Source of the DNA: Ophthalmolycus amberensis
Lineage: Eukaryota; Chordata; Actinopteri; Perciformes; Zoarcidae
Assembly: GCA_024529925.1 (NCBI GenBank)
Contig: JAFEUB010001021.1
Coordinates: forward strand, 1,256,501-1,320,500
Reading direction: 5' to 3'
DNA length: 64,000 bases
How positions within the stretch are numbered: the stretch's first letter is position 1; every line of letters begins with the position of its first letter. The translations under genes were made by a program, and so were the position numbers. This document shows positions 45,701 to 57,700 of this stretch, one piece after another. The notes under the pieces are model-generated. The model was not told where the DNA came from and did not search any database. It saw nothing but the letters and a program-made list of their open reading frames with translations.

Positions 45701-48700
45701 CCACTATATATATAAAGTTTTGCATTACATGTCTTACCAGCATCAATATAGAGATGACTAATATTTATATGTCATATTCTTATGTCCTTTCTGACATAAA
45801 CAAAACCCCTAAATGAAACAGAGCTGCCGTGCTCAGAGATAGACGAATGGAAAGTTCTATGTTTGTGCCTGAGAGACTGGGGAATTAGGGTTTTCCTTTC
45901 TTTAACTACCGTGGCTCGCAGTACACTCACATCACAGGATACACATCTGAATTACAGCTGGCGTTCGTGTTGGGAGCTGCTGCAGGCTAACATTTAGGAT
46001 TACTTTATATCTTATTAGACTAAGCTTCCCTGACCCAAGGGTCTCTGATAAAGGGTAATATTAGAGGATTTGGGAGCATGCCAGTGTATTGTATAAAGTT
46101 CATCAGTCGTTCATGTCCGTTCCAATATTAGGCCAAAGAGATTACATCTGAAATCCCAGAGAAGAAGAAAGGAGACTCCTTTGTGTTTTTCCTAATCCAG
46201 CTGGCAGTCCTCTCACACTCTGACTGCAACTGAATCAAACAGCTCATGAATCAAAAGTCTATGTAAATTTCTCCTAACAGCGATTGCACTTACTTAAATT
46301 CACATTTAATCGGGCCCTAAAGCCGCTCCTTCTGGATGTCCTGGCTGTGTTAAAGCACACAAAGACTATTTTGGAAAGATACACACAGTACCTAACTTTC
46401 ATACCAATAATCACCAGGCATGCTACTTTGTTTTGGAAACGTGCAATCAACATGTTTGTTCAGCATTCATGAATATATTTTATAGATATTTAACATCTGC
46501 TGATCTGCAACAACGAGATGCTAAATTAGACTGGAAATGTATTGTTGTCTATCAGCAGCAGCCTTATTATTACCAATTACATAAATGTAGTGACATTTAT
46601 ATGTGCACTTAAAACTGTTAAATAGTCACATAATTAGTGCTAAAAGATAAACAATCTGTTAAATATAAGGGGGGAAATTCCTAAGATGTCTTTAAAACCT
46701 GCCAAAGCCACAACTAATGAGGCATCTGATTAGGGTTTCTTGATGTTGCTGCCAAGTGTCAATAATTATTGTGCTTCATCTCAAATATTGAATCTAAGCT
46801 CATATAATGTTGGTACAAGTTAGTGTAGTATAATGTGTATGTATGTGTATGGTTATAATGTGGTTTTACTTGCCTATACCTGCCTTAGTCAAGATCTCAG
46901 CTTACTCTTTTCCTTGAATATTTACTGCTGCGAACAGCTTGAATTGCACTTATATTTTCTACATGAAATAATAATAATTTAAATCTTTAAATGCTGTGGT
47001 ACCTTAAAATGAGACTTATTTCACACACCCTTAATTGCAGTAAGCTACGCAACAGTGGAGCAAATCACCTTCAATGTATTGGGTAGCAATGATTTATATG
47101 ACTGTCCATTAGTTGTTTGCTGGCTGAAGATTTTAAAGCGCGGTTCCACGATGCCAGGGAACACAGGTCATTATCCAGGGTAGCACATATATAGCAGAAA
47201 CACAACAGACACTTTTACACCAAAAGATTCAGTCAGTTTGCTCCATGTCACCATCTTATTCATAAATTGTGGTTGAAAAACAGTTCAAAAAAGTAGTTAG
47301 TTTGTTACATTTAATGTAGAAAATGTACTTGTAAACTGTTTTAGAAATATGAAGTTCATTTGTAAGACACTTTGTGTGTTTTTGTACACTCATCTTCTTT
47401 CAAACAGGTTCATGATGATGAGCCTGGAGTTTCACCAATCTTGTCGTTACGACTTCGTGGAGGTCCGAGACGGTGACAGCATTGACTCGCGTGTTATTGC
47501 TCGATTCTGTGGGAACAACAGACCGGCCCCAGTTCACAGCTCTGGTCACAGTCTGCACATACTCTTTGTGTCTGATGGTTACAAGAATTTTGATGGATTC
47601 TTTGCCACTTTCCAGGAGAGATCAGGTAGGTCGAATAACGCTGTCATTTAACAACAATAACAAAAATACTGCTACTGCTGTTTATATTTATGCACTACTC
47701 ATTTATTTCTATACTTTTGAGGACCCTTGGTGACGTAATGCATTCCTAACCCAAATCAAAAGGTTCATTTTAACCTTACACCCAAAACCAAGTCCTTATC
47801 CAATAACAGCGCATAACAGTCAATCCTTGCTTCATAGACAGTAAATAAAAAGTCACTTATAAAGTCAGGCTCAATGAACAACGGGGCTGTTTTGAGGAAT
47901 GGGCCACAACAAATGGAAACAAGAAAGAAGTTTCCAAGGAACTCACAGTCCAGTGAATAATTACGCCTTCGTCAGGGTGTTGAGCCTGCTAATGGCCCGT
48001 TGGGAAAGCCTGTGCTGACCAAAATGTCATTACTTCCCAGAAATGTCCTCATTCTCAAGGTCTCTCTCACGCATAGACTCATACGTTACCAGCAGCTAAG
48101 CCAGATCTAGTAAAAGTAAACAGAGGCATTCTGTGTAGAAATGGAAAGTAAAGATGACATGGAAATGGCACCAGCTTTGGATATGAATCCCTTGATGTGG
48201 GCAGCATTCCTTTTGTGATACATACTTTATCGTCATACTGCAAATAAATACAACATTTCTTCTTGTACCCTAATGTCACACACTTGTATATTTACAGCTT
48301 GCAGCTCGTCTCCTTGCCTACATGATGGGACTTGTGTGCTGGAGAGTTCTTACACTTACCACTGTGCCTGTCTGGCTGGCTACACAGGCAAGAGGTGTGA
48401 AAATGGTGAGTTTGTAACATAACTAAAGCTTCTACAGTAGTAACAAAAACAACAAATGTCCATCTCCGCAGGAATGTCAAAGACATGTGTCTTACTGTAT
48501 TGACACTTTCGAAAATCTCAAAGTCACTTTTGTAATTTTCATCTGAAATCAGACACACATAGTTACAATAAACTCATGGAGAATCTTTTTTTTTTGCTGT
48601 TGTTGCTGCTCAGAGGCAGGCGGTGATTCACTGTCACAAGGGTCTGTGGTTTGGACTAGGTTCAGGCCAGCTGCTTTCCCCCGTCCGTGCAGTCCAAGTT

Positions 48701-51700
48701 ATAGCTTTGGTCAGTCAACAGTTTAACATTTGGGCTGCAAATCCAAACTGACCATCTAACAAATATGTTTGCAGCATTGAACCAACTAATGCATGAAGTC
48801 ATACTTCTGTGGACAGAAAGAAGGGGAAAATGCACCAACAACATACATGATGAACCAAGACTGAGGAGAAGAGGAAAAATACTGTGTTTTTTATTTGTAC
48901 GGTCAGCAACCATTTTTGGTTTCTGCACTATACCTTAAATCTGTGCGGTCAATATTTACAAACATACCAGCAGAGCTACTCAACTCTGTTATGTGGGGTA
49001 CTGCTCAATCAGGGTGTGGTTGGCCTACAAGGTCTTTTATTTATGGGTGTCTGGACCCTAACTTGTGTTTTTACATCCAATAAACCTCCCTTGAGATCCC
49101 ACAAAAACAGACCCCCTAACCCTACTCACTTATTTCTTGTGGTGTCATTTTCAGGGCTAAATACGAGTCTATAAAACAAATGGTGAAACAGTTCTACTTC
49201 CATAACATGAGCCAGCTTTTCCATTGGAGGAGACACCCGTAAAAAAGAGTTTCATTCCACACAGTGTGCATTCATCTGTGTGCCCATGAGGAATCCTCAG
49301 CTGTTGATTTGAATGGATGAGAGCTGGAATAACGTTAATGTCTGACATTTTGTTGAAGTAAATGTAGTCTACATTTCTGCCTGGAGTCACATGGACAATT
49401 TTAAGTATGAACCTGACATCAGCTGTATTTTATGCCTCCAATAATCAAACTGTCAACTGTTGTAAGCCTCAGATAAAACACATTGTGTATGAGAAAAGTC
49501 TTCACACATAATCGTAGAAACTCAACATGGGAAATCTTTTATTTTCCTTTCTCTCTCTCTGGAACAGTTTAATCTATTCTTGATCTGTTTTGGAGTGCAG
49601 TGTTCAACATAATTTCCAAGGCATTAACAAAAGGAATGATGATTTACTTCCAATATGAGTCTTTATGCATAGTAAGTTAGCATTCAAGCCCAACGACTCA
49701 TCTTATTATGCCTGTGGACACAATCTGACAAGGAAGATGGATCATTGATGCACAATACAAAGATGCCCACAGCTCCCCAGAATGCTTCAACGTTTTGAAA
49801 AAAACATATTCAAAAGAGGTCAACTACAGTTTACTGTTCAACTGTTGGTTGGCAAAGTTGGTAAATACATCAAAACCGCATGATAGGGAGGGTTCCTTGA
49901 TTTGGAGCGATCAAGCCACGGACAGAGCATTTCATGGATCGAACCCAACTTGAAATGAACAACACAGAAAACCTCTTGAGGGTTCATTTCACACAGAGGG
50001 CTGAATAACCTCAGTGTTGACGCGCGTGTTTGGGTTTTTTTTAACTCAGTTGTGGTGTACATAGGCAGTTTGCCTTCGAGATAGAAATTGATACTATTCA
50101 CAAAGAAAATGTACAACACCAAATGCCAAAGTAACTGAGTTACACCCAGTATTCCATCACCACATTAACAATCTCTACTACTTCACTCCGTAAAATCCAC
50201 TTTTACAACCCTGGAAAACCAAACAGTTTGACTAAAACTATTTTATTGCATCTATTCCTTGCCCATTTACAAGCCCTGTGTATAAGTCTTGCTGTGAACT
50301 TTACCACGATGGCTGAAATTACTCATTAATGAGCCTCTAAGGTAAGCAGGTCTGAAAGCTGAGATTTTGATTTGTGAGTTACCTGTTTGACCTGCAAACA
50401 CCTGAAGGCAATGAACTCACGGAAGGTCTATATTTGAGGTCTTTTATAGGAGGGAGACAAAATAAACTGATATTTTAAAGAATGATTAAGATGCTTCCTA
50501 AATCCCCTATTTGTCCTAATTTGGAAGATCCGGCTTTTAGTTAAAAAACAGGAAAATAAGACAACATGTGCATGCCTGTATTTCCACTCAGTGGTTGGAT
50601 GCCGCAGGCCTCCAGTGCCCACCCATGGATCCACAGAGGGTTTGTTTCATCACTCGGGGGCACGCATCACTTTCCGTTGTGACCCTGGCTTAGAGCTGCG
50701 GGGTTTCCACACTGCCATCTGCCTGAGCGATGGCACCTGGAGTGCGCCTGCCCCAGACTGTGGTAAGATAATGACGTGATTATACCATATTTTGCGATAT
50801 AATTCAAATGTGAGATCCGGGAAAGTCATTTGTGTGTCACATGCTTGCTCTGAATGCCATGCATACTGCCCTAGAGGTGGTGCAGATTGCGGAAAATTGG
50901 ACGATTTGCAGCCACTAAAAGCCTGATTTTCCTTTCCTGTCTCTAGTGCCAGTGGAAATAGTCTGTGCTCTACCACCCAAGCCAACACATGGGAACCACT
51001 TCTTGGTTTATGGACCCAATGATGTCCTCATTGCTCTACAGTACCTGTGCTACCAGCCCTATGAACTCAGTGGAAGCTCCCAGAGAGCCTGCCTCCCTAA
51101 CAACATCTGGAGTGGGACTCCTCCTGTTTGCACCCAAGGTCCGACAAAGTGTCTTAAATAACAGGGATTAGAATGGGCGAGTCATTTCAAATATTGCAAA
51201 GTACATATAGCTCATTTCACTGTGTTTCATAAGGTCATCAGAAAACGAGTCAGTGCTGAGAGTCTTTCAGCATGACGAGCCAACTTAAAATAAAGAAAAT
51301 AGATTTGAAATCAGCTGCTGACTGACAATGAAGTAATTATCTTTCTTTATGTTCTGTATCCACAGTGAATAATACTCTCACTGAAGAAGAAAAGGACAGA
51401 GACAAGGCAAAAAAGACAGAAAAAGGCAACGAGACAGATGGTGAAAAACACATCAGCGAAACAAAAGACAAAGGTCAAGAAAACACAACTGGTGAAAAAG
51501 AAAGCGTTGGAGGGAGAGATATAAACACTGGGCACGAGAATACAACAGCAGTGGACAGAGAAGATAAATATACCGCTACCATTCCAGCGGAAACTGTGTT
51601 GGAGGGTGGGAATGAAGGAGTGCTAGAGGAAAGAAATACTGGGTCAGAGAAACCCACTGGAGGCAGCAAAGATGAAGTGGATAGTGAAGGCCCAGACAAC

Positions 51701-54700
51701 AGCCTGAATACAGTTGAAATGAAAGAACCTGGGGTTGAGAAGCCACCGGAGAAAAAAGAAGGCAGCCCAGACACAAACTTGGAAACACAAACAGAAAAGA
51801 CAGATATCACAGAAATAGTTGTGATAAAAGACAAAGGACAAGACGAGAAGGAAAGAAAAGAGGAGCAGGTGAATGGAAAAAGAGATTCGAACAAAGTCGG
51901 CCCGAATGACACCAAGATAAGAACGGTCATCGTAGCTGAGGGTGACAACACAGTGGAGATATTTGAATTGGAAATGACAAAGAACAACACCGTTATACAT
52001 GATACAAAAGATACACAGAAGGAAAATAATACCATAAGTTCTCCAGAGCCAGGGAGAAAAACCCTTCCCACTCGAGTAAACATTACACAGTACACCATGT
52101 ACACGGCGGGAAGTGAGAAAAATGGGAAACCAAAGGAAAACCCAACAATTAAAGAGGACAAGACAGAGAAGGCTTCGGCTGAGAAAACAAAGGAGGAGTT
52201 GGAGAGGGAGAAGGGGGACAAAGAAAAAGAAAAAGAGAAAGAGGTCAACCAAAGCGTCACCGGTGAGAAAGTCATTGAAAAAAAATAAATAAAAGTGAAT
52301 ATCATCCGCTCCTTGTTGGTCTTCATCCTCACCTACTGTCTGCTCCCCCTCTGCAGGGGAAAGCTGCCCACTTCTCTCTCGCCTCTACCATGGCTACTAC
52401 CAACTGGTGCCTGGACTGGAGCCTGAAACAGCGGAGTTCTTCTGTAACCACTCATATGCTATCAGTGGTAATGCCCGACGTACCTGCCAGCCAAATGGTA
52501 CCTGGAGTGGCAAACAACCTCTATGTGTCAGAGGTACCGTCATCTGTTTGGTCACTGTTTTTCTACCGATGACATTTCTGTCGGCATGTAGCCTACACAC
52601 CACCTCCTAATAAGGTGTATAGCCTATCATCTAAAGGTAGTACAAACAAGGACAAACATCCAGTACAGCAGACTGTGCAGTGTTTCGTTCGAAAATGAGT
52701 AAGTAATTAACGAGGTGTCATGAGTTTCTCACTTTATGTCGGGCCATCAAAGGCCGATAGTAAAGGGTTATAAAATGCTACCGTGAAATGCTAATAGGTA
52801 AACAATTTGTGCAGTACAATAATCCATAAAGTTTGGAGTGCTATGTTAATAAGTTGTAATTCATTTTGGTCTGGATGCTCTTCAGCTCTTGCCAAAAGAT
52901 AAAGTGGTCAAAGTGTCTGTGACTCTACTTTCCTCATGAATTAAAGAGCGAAGAATAAAAGACAAAGCAAGTTATTCTACAGTTCTTCAGTTTTGGAAAT
53001 AGTTTTTTTTTCTCTTAGTTAGTCTGTTATCTACACTCAGCAGCAGATCAATTTAGATATAGCTTAACATAAAGGGCAAAACAGCTAGTCTGGCTCAAAG
53101 CACATATTTTAGTTTTTTCCCTTTTGTTTTTGTACGGATTAAACAAAAGTAGTGTTAAGTAGTGAGCTTTAGAGGTCTTTGTAGGCATCTTTTTATAGCT
53201 TTGAACAGAGCCAGACTTGCTTTTTTACCCGTGTTCAGTCTTTATGCTGAGCTCAGCTAACTGGCTCATGTTTGAAGCGCAGGCATGAGGGCTGGTCTTC
53301 TCATTTAACTCTTGCCAAGACGGCAGATACGTGTATTTCCAAATATATTAAACTTTTCCTTTAACCCTTATTATAGCCATCACTTACAACTTCTAAAACC
53401 CTCAGCCTATGCCATATCAGACAGTGATACCGATAACGAGATGTTAGCCTACTCCTGTCCCTACAGTTCAGTCACTGTTCTAGTTCCAGTCTCTCCATTC
53501 ACATCACAGCGGACCTTGGTATGTGTATGTTATGTGTTATCCGTGTGTGTTCATGAATATGTGTGTATTTGCAGCATGCCGGGAGCCCAAAGTCTCGGAG
53601 CTGGTTAGACAAAGAGTTCTGCCACCTCAGGCACTATTCAGGTATGTTTACCAATGCGTTATGTCATATAACATAGGTCCATAAGTTCTGTATATTATTA
53701 TGCTATTTAGTGACTGAAGAATTAAAAGCAATGAGTCTAATGTTATACAATATTTTTTTGTCTGTACTCACATCCAAAAGGATGTACACAACCTAAACTT
53801 TAATTCAGGGTATGTCTACACACCCCTGGCCTCTTCTTCTCCCCACAGAAAGACACCTGTGCACAAGCTCTACTCCTCTGGGCTGGGCCGACTGCTCCAG
53901 TCGGACGGCCCCACTAGAGGTCCTCCAGTGCTTTCCCAGTTGCCCCAGGGCTTCCACCACCTTTACTCGCATATAGAGTACGAGTGTGCCTCTTCTTTCT
54001 ACCAACACTCTGGCAGTTCTCGCCGCACTTGCTTAAAGACTGGGAAGTGGAGCGGGCGTCATGTCTCCTGTTCGCCAGGTGAGGGCAGCAAAGAACTACT
54101 AGTTGGCTGACCACTGGCAATAACCACCACACTCCCACAAAACAAACACGTTTTAATACTGTGATTAATGCCCACATATCAGCAATGACATCAGACATTT
54201 ATCTTAATTCTCTTAAAATATTACTACTGCCTCTAAATGCTGGTATCGAACAATACAATGCCACCCATCTCTTAGGCATCACTGTCAGCTGTAGTTCTCT
54301 CCTTCCTGCTCACTGTCACTTTCCTAAGCTACTAAATTGAAAAGCCAATTGTTGACATTTTACAGCTGAGCTGTGAGATAGATGCAATGAGAGTTTGAAA
54401 AGATCCGCATCTCTGAGTAAACGAGGCGTCTTCCAGGTTGTAATTAAATGGACAAAATACATGAACAACAGTCTCCACTTTCTTCATCATCAACAACTTC
54501 GTATGTAAAAGGCTAAAAGCATACATTATGCAGAAGATGGGCCAGCTTTGCTGCAGAGTAGATCCAATCACACCTTCCCTTCCCATCAATATATAAACGT
54601 TGCTAAGGAGACTTAATCCACCCAGTGGTCAACTTGGAACCTTTGCGCCTCCAGACCGAATCACTTTACAATAGATGTTAATATTCTTCAGAGTGGAGGG

Positions 54701-57700
54701 AAAACACATTGGGCCAGCCACTTTTTGCAACAAACACAAAACTGGCTGCTCTTCATGGGCATCCTGCCTTAATACCAAACTGGATACGTGTTGGGTCTAT
54801 GTTTACCTTTAATAAAATTGGTCTGCACACATCTACCACATATTAACAAGCTCTGGAGTTAGACTCGTAGTGCATTTTATGAACATATTGTAAAGCGTAA
54901 GTAAAACAGATATCCATCTATTATGTCGAGCTTGTATTTTAAAAAACTTTCAAGAGTTAGGCACTCTCACATTTCACAAAATTGTCTGGCTTTTAAGTAT
55001 TTCAATTTCTCTTTATGTGCCACTGCTTTGCATTTTGGCACACAATCTTAAAGACAGCAAGCTTATGTGTACATGAAAAATAAAAGCCCTCAGAAGGGAA
55101 AGACAAATCAAAGACACTTAGTGAGCAATTTCCGTCCCATTTCCAATCTTCCCTTTCTGTCAAAAATACTAGAACGCATTGTCGCCACACAACTCAAAGC
55201 CCACCTCATCTCCAACGATCTGTTCGAGCCATTTCAATCTGGTTTCCGCTCACAGCACAGCACTGAAACAGCCCTCCTCAAAGTCACCAACGACCTCCTC
55301 CTCTCCTCAGACGCTGGTCACCTCAACATTCTCATCCTCCTCGACCTCACCGCAGCTTTTGACACCATCAACCACAACATCCTTCTCTTCCGCCTCGAAT
55401 CCTCCCTCAACATCACCGGAACTGCTCTCTCCTGGATTAAATCATATCTCACAAACAGACAACAGTTCATCAGTATCAACAACTGCACCTCCTCCACTAC
55501 ACCTCTGTCTCAAGGCGTCCCCCAGGGTTCGGTGCTTGGTCCTCTTCTGTTCATCCTCTACTTGCTCCCTCTTGGTAACATCATCCGTCAACATGGACTT
55601 CACTTTCACTGTTATGCCGATGATGTCCAACTCTACATCTCCACAAAAGCCATCACCACTACTACTCACTCCACTCTCACCAACTGCCTCACTGACATTA
55701 AATCATGGATGCAAACCAACTTCCTCAAACTGAACTGTGATAAATCTGACATGATCATCATCGGTCCCAAATCCCTCACTAAAACCTGTCACAACTTCTG
55801 CCTCACCATCGACAACTCCACTCTGTCTCCCTCCCCACACATCCGCAACCTTGGAGTCATGTTTGACAGCAACCTCTCCTTTGAACACCACGTCAAACAA
55901 ATCACCAGAACTGCCTTTTTCCACTTAAAAAACATCGCCCGTCTCCGCCCATCACTCTCCTCATCTGCTGCTGAAACTCTGATCCACGCCTTCATCACCT
56001 CCAGAATTGACTACTGCAACAGCATTCTTTACGGCACATCATCCAAAATCCTAAATAAACTCCAGTACATCCAGAACTCCGCTGCTCGCCTGCTCACCCA
56101 CACCCGCTCCCGTGACCACATCACCCCTGTTCTCCAGAACCTCCACTGGCTCCCCGTCCCACAACGGATCCAATACAAAATCCTTCTCCTCACTCACAAA
56201 GCCCTCCACAATCAGGCCCCCTCCTACCTCACCGACCTGCTTCACCACCACACTCCATCCCGCCGGCTCCGCTCCTCTGATGCCAACCTCCTGTCCCTTC
56301 CACTCAGGACCAAGCACCGGACATGGGGCGACAGAGCCTTCTCCATAGCTGCACCCTCCCTCTGGAACTCTCTCCCCAAAAACATCCGAGATTGCACTGA
56401 CCTTTCCACATTCAAATCACAAATCAAAACTCACCTGTTCAAAACTGCTTTTAATGTGTGACTATTATTGTGTACTTTGTTTTTAGTGTATTGTTTTTAT
56501 ATATGATGATTTTAATGTAAAGTGTCTTTGAGTGTCAAGAAAAGCGCTATATAAATAAAATGTATTATTATTATTATTAAGTGTTGACACTGTCTCAGTG
56601 TGAGTCTCATTTGTTCCTGTACTCCTTTTCCCACCCCTTCTCTTGATGGTGGTCTTTCCCTCTCTGTCCTCTCATCCTGTCACCTCCTCTTTGGCAGTGT
56701 GTGGGAAGCATCCAACCTTTGACCCAGAGAGGCTAGCGGAGGCTCACTGGCCTTGGCTGGCAGCCATCTACCGCCGCTTCACCAACGGAGCTGGGACCAA
56801 GGTGACCAAGGCAGATAGCCAGGCAGGGTCCCTGAAGGGGGACGTTGAAGCAGGAACTGGCAGCCACAATCAGGCTACTGACTGGCAGCTGGTGTGCAGC
56901 GGGGCTCTGGTGAACCTAAAGAGAGTGGTGGTCGCAGCCCACTGTGTGACAGAGCTGGGGAAGGTGTATCCTCTGGATGCTGCCAGGATCAAGGTGGTGG
57001 TAGGGAAGCAGTACCGTGACGACCACAGGGAAAGCAAAGGTCTTCAACACCTGAGGGTAAGCGTCAGATCTTCTCTTTTAATGACCCGAAAACCAAACGT
57101 GCACAGTAAGCACCATGTCTTTCTCCTTTAGGTGGCCTCCATTGTTGTTCATCCAAACTACGATCCCCATATTCTCGACTCTGACATAGCTGTGGTCAAG
57201 TTACTGGACAAAGCAAGGATCGGGGAGAAGGTCCTGCCCCTCTGCCTCTCTGACAGCCAGGGAGAAGAAGCGACCTCTGGGCAAGGGCTTGTGACAGGCT
57301 GGTCTCCACTGCCTGATTCCAGTTTAGGTCCTGATGAAAGGGCAAGGGTTGGGCTTGTTCACCTTGCTGATATAGTCCCCTGTGAGCGGCAGTATGCTCG
57401 CAATGGCGTGCCAGTCAGCGTCACAGACAACATGCTCTGTGCCAGCCACAAGCCGGACTATGAACCCTCTAACATATGTCCCTCTGACACAGGGGGGATC
57501 CTTGTCCTCCCCGCCCTCTCTGACAACCAAGCCAGCAGCAACCAGAAGCTCTCTCTCAGCTTTAGGCAGGTGCAGGGGGAAAGCAAAGGGCTGTGGAGAC
57601 TCATGGGACTGGTGAGCTTTGGGTATGACCAAGGGGAGTGTGATCCTGACCTCTACACCGTCTACACACATGTAGCCAACTTCAAAGGCTGGATAGAGAG

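Noticed and set aside
51644..52252. 202-codon open frame on the minus strand
   Set aside because: Another antisense shadow of exon 9; the Phe/Leu-rich product reflects base composition.
51475..52332. 285-codon open frame on the minus strand
   Set aside because: It is the antisense of the Lys/Glu-rich pamr1 exon 9. GAR and AAR codons give few antisense stops, so the frame opens by composition.
55179..55733. 184-codon Ser/Thr-rich open frame on the plus strand
   Set aside because: Overlaps the LINE reverse-transcriptase frame, which carries the conserved motifs.
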